A DNA stretch of 64,000 nucleotides from Corylus avellana (taxonomy: Eukaryota > Streptophyta > Magnoliopsida > Fagales > Betulaceae): contig NC_081547.1 of assembly GCF_901000735.1 (NCBI RefSeq), positions 13,428,091 to 13,492,090 of the forward strand, in the 5' to 3' direction. A program made the position numbers and the translations under genes. Every line of letters starts with the position of its first letter. The stretch's first letter is position 1. The notes under the pieces were generated by a model. That model saw only the letters and a program-made list of their open reading frames with translations, was not told where the DNA came from and ran no database searches. Shown here piece by piece: positions 10,960 through 23,133 of the stretch.

Positions 10960-11454
10960 TGCCTTCCCTTCTTCTAGCAACTACTTGATCTTGGTGCACT
11001 CAGGGCCCTCCAATTGAGCAGCTTTAATCCTTGCAAGGAACTCTGATTGAACTACCAGGTTAGACAAGTGTACAGGCGCACCCTGATCTACCATTTCCAG
11101 TCCCATCCTAGTGAATTCCATAACCAACTGAGGTTGGAAATTCCAAGAGCAGCAAGCTCTACCGTTGATTTCCTACTCAATGAGTTTGTTACCACGTTAG
11201 CCTTACTAGGATCATAATTGATCTTGCAATCATAATCCTAGATCAGCTCCAGCCACCTTCTCTACCTCATGTTGAGCTCCTTTAGAGTAAAAAGGTACTT
11301 CAAGCTTTTTATGGTTCGTGTAGATTTTGCACCTCTCACCATACAAGCAATGCCTCCAAATCTTCAAAGCAAACACGACTGCTACTAGCTCCAGGTCGTG
11401 TGTCGGGTAATTCTGCTTGTAAGCCTTCAGTTGGCGTGAAGCATAGGCAATAAC
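10960..11454 (-). pseudogene. Element D RNase H, main part
   Basis: Minus-strand translation from 11449 gives the RNase H core: [20 protein letters not shown], then [15 protein letters not shown], as in Tekay/Del elements. The protein's first third lies 32 kb away at 43674-43823; the two halves meet in frame at the duplicated ATAAC that borders solo LTR F. Decay continues toward 10960, where the frame is broken. Confidence 0.8.
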
Positions 11455-12515
11455 TGTAACGCCCCCAAAATTAGCCTTGGCTAACCTGGCAGGGTTACTC
11501 GCAATTACCCCAGTTAAACCAACTTGTGGCTAAATGGGAAATCGCTCCTCTAAGCATTTTCAGAGTCAATGCATAGGAAGGTGAAATAAATCTGAAAAAG
11601 TATTAAATCATCAAATGGAAAAGTATATTCCTCGAAATTAAAGACAAGGAGCAACTAGCAATAATGTAAAACAAACCTGATAATAGCATGAAGATTTTAA
11701 GCCAAGTCCGTAGTGGCAAACGTGCCACTCTTGGGTTCTAGTGTCAAACTTTCTAAAAAGGTAATAACAGCGTAAGTCTAACGACTTAGTAAGTAAACCA
11801 CACAATTAGATATCACATGAGCCCATTTAAGCAGAAATAGACGTGCAGTTTTAGTAATCGTCTAAAAAGAGGTATTGTCTTCGTTAATACACCATAAAAT
11901 GACTATTTGGTTAATAAAAGAGTGGTGTACTCCCAGCGGCAATCGCTTAAGTATTTTAATGCATAAAAAACTAGTGCTTTTAGGTCATAACTTTCATGTA
12001 TGGTCTACTTGAGATATTACCCATTTTCAGCAGGGTTGGCGCTGTCTCGAAGGACTTGTAATATAATGTCGGTGCCCCAACCATTGTAAGCTATCGTTCA
12101 TAACACTAGTAGCACGACCGAGTCAGACCTCGGGAGGCCTACACCACTAATGATGTATATCCTATAGTGACCCGCCATTAGGGAATGGCTGCACCAGTGA
12201 CAAAACCATTGGGTCCAAAGCCCATATAACAACACACGCATTTTACCATAAAATGAAGTCTACATAGTAAGCCCATGGCCATTACACTACACGAACCAGT
12301 GTACCATGTCATACAATGCATCTTAACATCCAGTTAATAAAGCAATTACCAAGTAGTTACAAAATGTAGACATGCTCAGATCATACTTGTGGTTAGTCAA
12401 CTAACATATTCCACGTTTTTGACTTACCTCGTACGATCGCTTGAATCCTCTGACATCGCTAAATCTTGCTAGAAGGAAATACGACACATCGTTATGCGCA
12501 GTACTAAAGGATCTT

Positions 12516-13856
12516 TGTTGTGCAAATATCTACCTAAATTAATAGGCAGATAATTGTACGTTAAATCGCAAGTGCACAAGATCAATATAGTAGTATAGGA
12601 TACAAGTACGAGATCATTCCCACGAGGATTGCTAAATTTTGCTTAAAATAAATTCCGTAAGTAAAACAAAACAAAGATTGATTTTGAGTTGATAATAATA
12701 AAAAGGTAGGGCTTTGATATCCACCACTAATCATGCTTATATAATATAACAATATGCCAATGCTTTAATCATGTTATGCATACCTAATGTTTGTCAACCT
12801 AAGGGCATGGGTGTATACTCCTTAAGCTATAGATTTCCCCAAGCAACGAGTTAGGCATGGGTGTATACTCTAACTCTTTTCTTTCTAAAAAGATTTAGCA
12901 TGGGTGTATACTAAGTTGTTCTGTAAGAAAGCATGAATCTATGGAAATCGACAAACACATGGAACCTAGGGCATGGGTGTATACTCTAGGTTTTCCATGT
13001 TGATTAACCCAAGAACCCGGTGTGGATTTCTTTTGTTACTCTTATTAAACCCAGGACTTGGTCATTCAAATTGATTTAATTAACTAATCCATACTACATG
13101 CATATGTTGATCAGACACACACATATGAGGAATTCAAGAAAACATGAATTAATCAAGTTAAATATCACAACATGATCATCACAAAGGCACCAATATTGAA
13201 ATATTAAATAAACATAATTAGGGCTTCAATCTAGCCCTACTAAGTAGTTTAGTTACACATGAGTTTGATACTAAACATCTTCATAAAATAAAATAGCAAG
13301 GAAAAGAATAAACCCGAAACTTGAACTTGAAGAGCTCCAATTCTTCTTCTTGGAAATTGTATCTCTATACTAGAGCTTTAAGGGTCTATTTATAGGCCTT
13401 AAGAACATTCTAGAATCCCTAAAAATCGTAGGGTTTGAGCCATAGTTCGCACAAGGCTTCAAAAACCTAAAAGAAAACACTTTCCAGAATAGGGCTGCGG
13501 CTGACTTGCTCTTTACGCACAGGTGTGCTCGATCGCATCCCATGAGAGCTCGATCGCAAGACTGCGATCGATCTCTAGTGTTGGGCACACGAGAGCACGC
13601 CTTGTGCTTGTCTGGTCCTTTTGCTTGTAGTGCGCTCGATCGTAGGCCCCCTGTGATCGATCGCACTACCAGAGCCTGCAGCTTGTCCCAAATTTGCTCT
13701 TTAAGCCCGATACTTCCAGAATTGCTTCCTTTTCTTCCAAAAGCCTACAAAAACCTACAAAACACATAAAAGAACTAAAATGGCATAAACTAACAAAACT
13801 AAGGAATTAACAAATATAAGCTAAGGCCTAAAATATGAATATTTTGGCACTTAACA
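12516..13856 (-). repeat. Element A 3' LTR
   Basis: About 1.34 kb, from TGTTGTGCAAATATC to GGCACTTAACA. On the minus strand the order is a CpG island (13498-13678), a GGCCTATAAATAG TATA box (13387-13399), then a transcribed part with four GCATGGGTGTATACT cores (12805, 12855, 12898, 12971), each between complementary short arms. It is followed on the inner side by AAGTTTGGGGATG, the polypurine tract (plus 13857-13869). Confidence 0.88.
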
Positions 13857-15240
13857 CATCCCCAAACTTACATATTTCTAGTCCCTTAGCAGTACGAAAC
13901 TAAAAATTAAATGGAAACACAGAAAACACGAAGATAAATCCATCTTTCGTGGGATGTACGATTGCATTTACCCACAAACATCATGCACAAGTTCATGTTA
14001 TCCCAAAAATTTAAGTATCACTCAAAACCATGATTTTCATTCATTAGCAAGTTTAAAAAGATAAACTCCATCATCACAATGAATTGGAATTTTAAAGTCT
14101 AATCACTTACAAAAGACAAGCTAAGGCATCACAAGTTTGAAATAGTGTAAAGTGAACTAGCACACAAATATAAAGCTTCCAATTATTTTCAATGTGCAAT
14201 ATCTCAATATCTCAAAGTTCACTGAAATCCTTATTAGAATGAATAATTATGGCAAGACTTTCTCTTTTTCGTTTTTTTTTTTGGTCAGGCTGTGTAGTGT
14301 TTAGTTCTCTTAAGCTATCTAATTGACCCATGTAATGAGTGTTAAGTCAATGACTTTCAAACCAGATGGTTTTAAGGCATTAAGTGTAAAACAACCCTAA
14401 GGACTTACTAACTCGAGTAAAAAAGGCTACGAAACCAAACTAACCATGACATTAACCAAATCAAAATTCTTCACCTTTTGACGTGAAACTCAATGCTTTG
14501 GGGAAAGATGTCCAGTTACATAGTGAAAAGCTTATCAATGATCATTTTTCTTTTTCTTTTTTTTTTATTATATTTTTTTTCCACATATATATATGCCAAA
14601 GTGTCCATCTGATAGATCATCTTGTTTCACCCAATACATAGAAACACACACATCAGACTTCATGTCATGCCCCACAAATTATGTGCTTAGTGTAGATCAG
14701 ATCGAACATGTGAATTCTTAACTATCCTAAGCAAGTAACCAAATTGAAAAAATGAATTATCTGATCATGTGTTCAAAATTTTAAGCTCACCAATGAAATC
14801 AAATCACAATTCTTAAGATCAACCAAAATTTTAAGACAAACATGAACATGCATATATATGTATTTCGCAAACAACAAAAATGAAAACAAAATAAAATTGG
14901 GACAAAGTGTGTGTAAAGTATCTCCCATACCCCCAAACCTAAATTACACATTGTCTCCAATGTGTCTATAACATGGAAAGAAGTTCCCCGGGATATGGAC
15001 AAAATTGTTTGGAATAGCATGGCTCATAGCACCGCCCCAAACTTCAACTGAAGCACACTTGTCCTTGCAAAATAAAACACGAAAAAAATAAAAAGGACAC
15101 AAAAACAAAACTAAAGCCAAACAGACAAATAAATTGAAAAACAAACAGAAAAACTATGGGGTGCCTCCCATGAGCGCTAAGTTTAACGTCTTCAGCCAGA
15201 CTGTTGTTCCCCTCTCATTGCTTTCTTGAAGAAGATGCTC
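13857..15240 (-). other. Element A 3' untranslated region
   Basis: No coding frame of note. Several polypurine-tract-like AGTTTGGGG strings in reverse complement occur at about 13862, 14931 and 15036, and an ACATTGG-AGACAATGTG-type motif lies near 14947-14962. A GGGTGCCTCCCATGAGCGCT string at 15160-15179 has a counterpart in element C (about 40707-40726), marking the end of the coding part in both. Confidence 0.6.
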
Positions 15241-16336
15241 CTAATGGTGGTGGCCGATTTAGAATGGACCACATAAATTCTTATAAGTTAGTTAATCTTT
15301 GGTCTGTCAAGACTTTCTCCTCCCGAGCCTCCCGTCTATGATCTGCTAGCTCTTGCCGAAGTCCTGCCACTTCTTCACTTATAGAACGATATTGTGCTAC
15401 ACAAAGAGTGACAATCTCCTCCTCTTCTTCAGCTTCCTACTTCGTTGCAGGTTCATCTTCTGCCATAGGCTCCGCCTCGACTGCTAGTGCTTAAGGTACC
15501 CTTTGCATATGTGAACAACTTTGATTCCACTGTCTAATGCCAAACCGCAGGGTCTTGGTGACTGGTTCATCTGCTGAGGTGCCCTTTATGCCTTTTTTTT
15601 GAAGAATATGAGTGACTGAATATGGAAAGGGCAACCCCATGAGTTGGTGTTCTCAGTTCCCCCTAAATGCACCCCATTCTAGAAATCATAAAGTGTTTGT
15701 AAGAATAGATCTCACCTTTGAGTTTTTTGTCCCAAGGGAAAGGCATTGCAATGCAGAATAGAGCCCACAAGCCAGAGTTGTGGCGGCATCTTGGCCCTGC
15801 TACCAGCATTATTATGCGTGTCTGGAAACTGCCATTAACACATGTCCTCAATTATTTTTGCAATGTAGAATCTGGGAGGTTGTACTGCAAGCTGTGCTTC
15901 CTTTGGAGGATGCTCATCATTGCACTTTAGAGTAGTGGCAATGTCAGTTGAAGTCACCTCAATATCTTTGTCTTGAATTGTTGAGGACAGGATATTGGGC
16001 TTGGTGTAGTCGAAAGACAGATGCTCATAGAACTCTGCTATAAATTTCTTGTATGCAGTGGTGGTGACGGGCCTGAACATTTTCTTCAGCCCACGACATT
16101 TGAATTCTTCAACCGCCCAGCGAGTACCTTCAAGGTTTTGGAAGTCTTCTCAAATTGTAAATGCTGTCTCAAACAGAAGCTCCCTCTCCTCAAAAGTGGG
16201 TGGGGAGGAAGTGGCTTGGGTTTCAGAGACCCGAGAGGATGAAGCTCAAGCTTTAGGCATTGTGCAGCTTGGTTCAAGAATTTTGTCGAACACCTGGTGT
16301 GCAGCTTCAAAACCAAGGGTGGTAAAATCACAGTAG
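15241..16336 (-). pseudogene. Element A ORF downstream of pol (plant transposon protein-like)
   Basis: In the position where Athila elements carry an extra, env-position ORF. From 16080 a minus-strand frame gives FIAEFYEHLSFDY and later TLKCNDEHPP and RFYIAKIIEDM; a shifted frame then carries the PPQLW and CNAFPLGQKTQR-like stretch. This pattern resembles the uncharacterised putative plant transposon protein domain found in many plant retroelements; the acidic Glu/Ala-rich tail (about 15400-15490) also fits. At least two frameshifts and several stops. No signal peptide or membrane segment is visible, so an envelope function is not supported. Confidence 0.55.
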
Positions 16337-16386
16337 AATGGTCCCCTACAAAACAAGAGCAAACCAACATAGAGGACAATCACAAA

Positions 16387-17160
16387 CTATAATGATGGGC
16401 AGTGCTTGCCAAAATAGAGAAAAATGGAGAGAGAACGGGAGAAATCAAAAAAATGGTTTTGGCTGAAAATGGGGAAAAACAAAGATGGAGGGCTGGTGGT
16501 GAGAGTGTGTGAGTGAGGGTGGCATGCGGCGATGGACCTGGTGCAGCAATGGATGGTGAACGGTGTTGGGTGGAGATAGAGGCCAGAGGTGATGCTGTGT
16601 GTACTGTGGAGAGGGGTTACGGCGCAGGGGACAATATGAGAGAATGGGGGAAAGTGACCTAAACATAAGTCACGTGACTCTCTACCTGAGTGCACTCGAT
16701 CACACGCAAGGTGCACTCGATTGCACTCACGCAGAGGTGTGCGTGTCTGATCGTGACGTGCTCGAGCGCACGCCAAGTGCGCTCGGTCGCACAAATAGAA
16801 TGTAAATTTTTTTTTTTTTTTTTAAAGAAGTGCAAAATGAACAACATCATACTGAAGTAAAGAAAAATAGACACCAAATATAAATAAGAACACTAAAATT
16901 ACTATGAAAAATAATGAAAAGATAAAAATTGACAGAATGTACAGGAAACCAACGGATAGAGATTTGTACCGCACTCAGTGGCCTCAATACCACTAATCTG
17001 AACAAATGCGCTTGACCTGTCCAGGACTACTCAAACGCTTTCAACAGTAGCGTTAGTGCCACTGTTTTGGAGAGATGAACTTCAATCCCACCGATTGTAG
17101 CTCAAGTGCTCTTGGTGGTGCTATATATTGGACAGACTGGAGTGCTAGATCTTCATCTCT
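16387..17160 (-). other. Element A spacer with a CpG-rich island
   Basis: Between integrase and the downstream ORF. A CpG-rich island at 16676-16797 carries repeated GCACTCGAT, CTCGAGCGCAC and GCGCTCGGTCGCAC motifs, like those in the LTRs, next to a poly(T) run (16806-16823). The overlapping frames here follow the island and have no known domain. Confidence 0.55.
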
Positions 17161-17169
17161 TGGTACCAA

Positions 17170-18431
17170 TTACACTCCAAGATATGGCTTTACTCTGTGA
17201 CCATTTACCTTGAATGTTTGATTACTTTCTAGACTATGAACCTCCGAAGCTCCATGAGGGAACACTTGGATAACAATACAAGGACCAGACCATCTTGACT
17301 TAAGCTTACCAGGGAAAAGTCTCAATCTTGAATTATAGATCAACACCTTTTGTCCTACATGAAACTCCTTCCTGGCTAGTTGCTTGTCATGGTATGCTTT
17401 GGTTCTTTCCTTGTAGAGCTTGGCGTTCTCACATGCATCACGCCTCAATTCCTCTAGTTCATTTAGTTGTAGCTTCTTCTTGTCACCAGCTTGTTTCATA
17501 TCAAAGTTAAACTTCTTGATGGCTCAATATGCTCTGTGCTCCAACTCCACTAATAGATGACATGCTTTCCCAAAGACCAACCGATATGGGGACATACTGA
17601 TAGGCATCTTGTATGCAGTCCTATAAGTCCATAGTGTATCATTCAAGTGCAGAGACCAATCCTTCCTGCTAGAATTCACTGTCCGTTCTAGGATGCTTTT
17701 GATCTCTCTCTTGCTTATCTCCACTTGACCACTGGTTTGAGGATGATATGGAGTGCCAACCTTATGTGTGATGCCATACTTCTTTTTCAAAAAGAATGGA
17801 ATAATTGTTGAAATGGCTACCTCCATCACTATTATTGCCCTTGGTGTCCCAAACCTAGCAAAGATGTTATCCTGCAAAAACTTCACAACCACTTTGTGGT
17901 CATTAGTCTTTGAGGGGACAACCTTGACCCATTTAAACACAAAATCCACACCCGCAAGAATAAATAACCATATGAGTTAGGGAAAGGACCCATGAAGTCA
18001 ATACCCCATACATCGAAAAGCTCTACTACTTGAATATTTTGCAATGGCATGTGATTTTTGGATGAGATGTTACCTTTTCTCTGGCATCTATCACAAGAGC
18101 AGCAAAACAAAATGGCATCCTTAAACACATTAGGCCAATAGAAACCAGATTGTAATACCTTAAGAGCTGTTCTCTTGGCTCCAAAGTGTCCTCCACAAGC
18201 AAACTAATGGCAATTCTACAACATGCTCAAGTGCTCCTCCTCTGAGACACACCTTCTAATGATTTGATCAGGGAAGAATTTGAACAAATAGGGGTCATCC
18301 CAATGGTAATTTCTAGATATAGACATCAACCTCTTCCATTCTTGACTAGACATATCTGGAGGAAAAACCTTGGCAGTTATATAGTTGACAATATCTGCAT
18401 ACCATGGAAGTTGGACCTCTATTGCAAACAA
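17170..18431 (-). pseudogene. Element A integrase
   Basis: Minus-strand frames in order: 18431-18216 (N-terminal part; PWYADIVNYI, RCVSEEEHLSML); 18128-17883, the zinc finger with CDRCQRKGNIS and the core start [15 protein letters not shown] containing the first catalytic Asp; 17949-17524, core with [21 protein letters not shown] (QTSGQ is typical) and a late ERT segment; 17499-17170, the C-terminal domain with [20 protein letters not shown] and GHRVKPYLG, hallmarks of Athila integrases. The second Asp region reads IIVMEVA, so SD is lost. Frames shift at least twice. Confidence 0.85.
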
Positions 18432-18491
18432 TTGCTCATCTGGGAAATTTTCGTTCGATGGAAGTTCATCTTCTTCTTCTTCATGAAGTAG

Positions 18492-20207
18492 TCAGGATAG
18501 GTGATCTACCACCACATTCTTATTGCCCTTCTTGTCTCTAATCTCAAGGTCAAATTCTTGCAGTAATAGTACCCATCTAATCAATCTAGGCTTTGCATCT
18601 TTCTTGGCAAACAAATATCTGAAAACAGCATGGTCAGTGAATACTATAACCTTAGAACCAATCAGGTATGATCTAAACTCCTCCAAAGCAAAGATGACAG
18701 CTAACAATTCTTTCTCAATAGTAGAATAATTAAGTTGAGCATCATTCAATGTTCTAGAAGCATAATAAATAGCTGAGGTACCTTATCAATGCTTTGACCT
18801 AAGACAACTCCCAAGGCAAAGTCACTGGCATCACACATGAGCTCAAATGGTAAATTTCAATCAGGTGCCATCATTATTGGTGCAGATGTGAGCAGCTTTT
18901 CCAGTGTGTTAAAGGCGATCTTCATTCTTCAGTCCATTCAAACTTGGCATCCTTGGCTAGCAGTGCGCAGAGAAGTCTAGAAATCTTGGAGAAATTCTTA
19001 ATGAATCTTCTGTAAAACCCGGCATGTCCAAGGAAACTTCTTACACCCTTTGTTGTCATAGGAGGGGGGAGTTTGGAGATGATATCGATTTTGGCCATAT
19101 CCACCTCAATGCCCTTGCTGGAAATTGAATGACCCAACACAATGCCTTGTTGAACCATGAAGTGGCATTTTTCCCAATTGAGCATTAAATTGCATTCTTC
19201 ACACTTGTTGAGGACATTCTTCAGATGATCAAGGCATTCATCAAAATTAGAACCAAAAATGCTAAAATCATCCATAAATACCTCAATGAATTTCTCCACC
19301 ATATCTGAGAAAATGCTCATCATGCATCTTTGAAAGGTGGCCGGTGCATTGCATAATCCAAATGGCATCCTTCTGTAGGCAAATTTGAGAAAAGGACATG
19401 TGAAGGTGGTCTTCTCTTGATCCTCTAGTGCTATTGCAATTTGGTTGTAACTACTGTACCCATCCAAAAAGCAGCAGTAACTATGGTCAGCCAACCTCTC
19501 TAGCATCTGATCAATGAAGGGTAGGGGAAATGATCTTTTCTTGTCACCTTGTTTAGCCTTCTGTAGTCGATGCACACCCTCCAACCAGTGGTTATTCTTA
19601 TAGGTATCAGCTCATCGTCTTCATTCTTCACCATTGTGATCCCACTCTTCTTTGGAATGACTTGAACTGGACTTACCCACTTATTGTCTGAGATGGGGTA
19701 GATAATGCCAACATCCAACAGTTTTAATACCTTTGCCTTGACTACCTCCTTCAAGTGTGGGTTGAGTCTTCTCTATGCATCCCTGGTTGGCTTTGCTTCG
19801 TCTTCAAGGAAGATTTGATGCATGCACTTGGCTGGACTTATCCCCTTGATGTCAGCAATGGTCCATCCCAAAGCAGTTTTATGCTCTCTGAGAACTCTCA
19901 ACAGCTTCTCTTCTTCCCCAAAATTGAGATTTGCAGCAATTATAACCAGTAGTGTCTTGTTTTCTCCAGGGTAAGCATATGTCAGATCCTCTAGCAATTG
20001 CTTCAATTCCAATCTTGGTGCCTGGATAATAGAAGGGACAAGAGTAGTATTAGTAGGCACAAGAGTCTCGAAAGGAAGGGCGTACTTTCTTGGATACTTT
20101 GGAGAGGCCCCAGGAAGGTGCACAGCTTCAATGATGTCATCAATAACATCTTCAGATTTTGGCTCAATGTCCAACCTTGTGAAACTATAGGTGAGGGTGA
20201 CCTCCAA
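18492..20207 (-). pseudogene. Element A reverse transcriptase and RNase H
   Basis: From 20207 the frame carries the pre-RT linker (TALGWTIADIKGISPAKCMH), a stop, then VLKLLDVGIIYPISDNKWVS and GWRVCIDYRRLNK. A frameshift near 19510-19560 leads into FPLPFIDQMLERLADHSYCC, then FAYRRMPFGLCNAPATFQRC and VFMDDFSIFG, where MDD is the catalytic YXDD box (FMDD). The connection SFLGHAGFYRRFIKNFS follows. RNase H (18749-18492) shows [20 protein letters not shown] and [10 protein letters not shown]. Several stops and shifts make it non-coding. The lineage signature (FMDD box, PISDxKWVSP) is Athila. Confidence 0.88.
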
Positions 20208-20346
20208 TGGGTTAATGTGATGGCCTGAAAAACTTTCTCAACAAAGCTTTGGAGCACACAGACATTAAAGCATTCTAAATCATCTTAAGGTAATTTTAGT
20301 GCATCGAATATTTTGAACTCTATCTTCTCTCCATTCACCTTCATAC

Positions 20347-20757
20347 TCACAATACCCTCTTCACACATATTTTTGTGTCAGTAGTTCTCATAAAGGGTCT
20401 TCCTAAGATGATAGGCAAAGGCAATGGCATATGGGACTTTTCCATATCCAAAACAATAAGATCAGCAGGTAAAATGATTTCACCTACCTTGACCAAGACA
20501 TCCTCAAGTATACCTCTTGGTCTTTTGATGCTTCTATCTGCCAGTTGCAAAGTGATAGATGTTGGTTGAAGCTCCCCCAAACCCGGCTTCTCATACACAG
20601 TGTAGGGCAGCAAGTTAACCCTTGCTCCTAGATCCAGTAGTGCCTTTTCAAAAAGATGGTCTCCTATCCTGCAAGGAATGGTAAAACTACGTGGATCTTT
20701 TAGCTTTGGTGGTAGTTTTCTTAATAATACCGCACTTACCTCCTCCATTAAAGCCAC
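20347..20757 (-). pseudogene. Element A aspartic protease
   Basis: A 136-codon minus-strand frame. The active site is DLGARVNLLPYTVY (Asp-Leu-Gly, as usual in Athila, instead of Asp-Ser/Thr-Gly), followed by LQLADRSIKRPRGILEDVLV and the distal ILGRPFM flap/helix signature. This is the best preserved piece of element A. It ends in a stop where the polyprotein should run on to RT. Confidence 0.88.
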
Positions 20758-20761
20758 TGTC

Positions 20762-22330
20762 TCATGCTCCTGAAAACTTCCTTTTATGAGTGCAACAATC
20801 CTTTAAAAATTTAGCATATGAACGAATTTGTTTTACTGCATCTAATAAAGGAATGTTAATCTCTACTTTTCTCAAAGTCCCAAAAATGTCAAGAAGTTGT
20901 TTTTTTTTCTTTGGCTTTACTAACCTTTGAGGGAAGGGTGGTGCATTCACCTTCTCCACTTTACTTACCTTGGATGTTGAGGCTTCATCTATAAATACTT
21001 GTGCTGGCTTATCAGCTCCTATGATCTTACCATTTCTAAGGGTTGTGACTGCTTTCAGTTGCTTGTGACCCCCTGGATTGGGTACTGTCTGGGACGAAAA
21101 TTCACCTAGCTTTCTTTCACTAAGCTCCTTAGCTATTTGCCCCATTTGTACTTCCAACCTTTGAATGGCTTGTTCGTTCATTGCATTGACTTGTTTTTGA
21201 TCAGTCATAAATCCCTGTTGCGTAGCCACCAGGGTGCGTACCATACTTTCCAGGTCATCCTTCTTTGACTCTTGAATTGGTTGGCTTGCTTGTTGGAAGT
21301 TCCTCTGCTGCCCTTCAGAGTTTAGAACACTTTGATTGTTACTCCATGAGAGATTGGGGTGGTTGCGCCACCCTGGATTGTAGGTGTTGGAGTATGGATT
21401 GTTCTTGAGAGGATAATTGTTCTATCCCAAATAGTTTGCTTGCTTCTGATCTGCAGATGAATACAAAGGACAAGTCTCAGTAGAGTGATCAGAATGGGAA
21501 CATAATCAACATATGGCACATACCTCAAGTTGTGTGGCTTGTTGACTAGGCGAGATGTTCTGCGCAGTCATGGCTTTGACAATCATATCTAGCTTTTTCT
21601 CCATGGCAACCATCTGATTTTTTGATCCACCATTCAGGTTCACTTGTACATGCCCTTATTTTTTACTCCTCGCCTTCCTTTGAAACAAAATTGTTAGGAG
21701 TGTTCAATCAGTGTTTCGAAGAGTTCCATGGCTTCCTCACTGCTCTTTTCCATAAGTGCACCTTCACAAGCAGAATCAATCATTCCTTTGTTAGTGTCAT
21801 CTAACCCTTTATAAAAAATTTGTACAGGATCATCTTGAGGTATGTTGTGATGTGGACACTTAAGAAGCAGCGCATTGAAGTGGTCCCATGCTTCGAAGAA
21901 AAGGTCTCCTTCTTGTTGAAAAGATTGAATCTCCCTTCTAAACTGCCTTGTCCTTCGAGCAGGGAAAAACTTCTTTAGGAACTTACTGGACAACTCTTCC
22001 TAAACTGCAGGCAAGGAATTATACAACTTAGCATTATCTTTCAAAGAAAAAGGAAAGAGGACTAACCTGATTCCTTCAGGATCTAAGCCTGGATGTGCTG
22101 AAGCTTTGCAGAGAGCAAAGAACTCCCTAAGGTGCAAGAGTGGATGCTCAATAGCTATGCCTCTGAAGTGAGTCAAAGCATTGAGTATCTGTTGGGATAT
22201 ATAGTAACTGCCTTGCACCTCTGGTTGATAGGCTATGCATGATGGCTGGTTGCGGTTTTTCGGGATGAAAGACTGTTTCGTGGGCCTTCGCACTGGTGGC
22301 GGATTCTCTAGAAGATCTTCTATTGTTCCC
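20762..22330 (-). pseudogene. Element A gag
   Basis: From 22293 the frame gives LTHFRGIAIEHPLLHLREFF and LFPFSLKDNAKLYNSLP, then a stop (22000), then FLKKFFPARRTRQFRREIQ, WDHFNALLLKCPHHNIP and FYKGLDDTNKGMIDSACEG: the capsid signature of Athila gag. After a frameshift the 21244-20762 frame carries a coiled-coil-like RLEVQMGQIAKELSERKLGE stretch and TVPNPGGHKQLKAVTTLRNG, the C-terminal gag region before protease. The CCHC zinc knuckle is not recognisable. Confidence 0.82.
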
Positions 22331-22339
22331 TCAGCTTTC

Positions 22340-22692
22340 TCTTCTTCTTTTGTGTCAGAGTGATCGACGACCTTGTATAAGAAGATTTGTCTCTATAGTC
22401 ACCGCAACTTCAATATTGTTGTTCGGATGCTCTCTGGAACTACGCTCGATCGCAGGTTAGTGCGATCGATCGCAGTGCGCTCGATCACACGAGGTCTCCG
22501 CTCGATCACAGTAACAGAATCCAGGCACCGCAGAGCTGAAACAGAATAGAAACAGAGAAATAAAAAGAAAATGAAAAATATTTTTGATTTTTGATAAAAA
22601 CAGAATCAAAATTAAAAATTAAAATAACCAAACTAAAGGAAAATAATTCTAAACAAAATTTGCCGCAATCCCCGACAACGACACCAAAAAGT
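22340..22692 (-). other. Element A leader with primer-binding site and CpG island
   Basis: Reading from the 5' LTR (22693) downward, the site near 22671-22688 reads TGGTGTCGTTGTCGGGGA on the minus strand, a variant of the Asp-tRNA-type site used by Athila/Tat elements. The leader then contains a CpG-rich island at 22437-22520 with GCTCGATCGCA and TGCGATCGATCGCA palindromes, the same words as in this element's LTR island. Confidence 0.75.
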
Positions 22693-23133
22693 TGTTATGC
22701 AAATATCTACCTAAATTAATAGGCAAATAATTGTACGTTTAACTCGCAAGTGCACAAGATCAATATAGTAGTATAGGGTGCAAGTACGAGATCATTTCCA
22801 CGAGGATTGCTAAATTTTGCTTAAAATAAATTCCGTAAGTAAAACAAAACAAAGATTGATTTTGAGTGGATAATAGCAAAAAGATAGGTCTTTGATATCC
22901 ACCACTAATCATGCTTATATAATATAACAATATGCCAATGCTTTAATCGTGTTATGCATACCTAATGTTTGCCAACCTAAGGGCATGGGTATATACTCCT
23001 GAAGCTATATATTTTTCTAAGCAATGAGTTAGGCATGAGTGTATACTCTAACTCTTTTCTTTCTTAAAGGATTTAGCATGAGTGTATACTAAGTTGTTCT
23101 TTAAGAAAGCATGAACCTAAGCAAATCAACAAA

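Noticed and set aside
11455..12515. 5' end of a new full-length element with pol
   Set aside because: No internal region follows; the sequence continues as LTR after elements A and C are removed.
12798..12992. CRISPR-like spaced repeats
   Set aside because: The copies are 43-73 bp apart, but they lie in an LTR, are repeated in other LTR copies with the same spacers, and the genome is a plant's.
15663..16336. Envelope protein in element A
   Set aside because: The position matches, but no signal peptide or membrane segment is visible and the residues resemble another plant retroelement domain.
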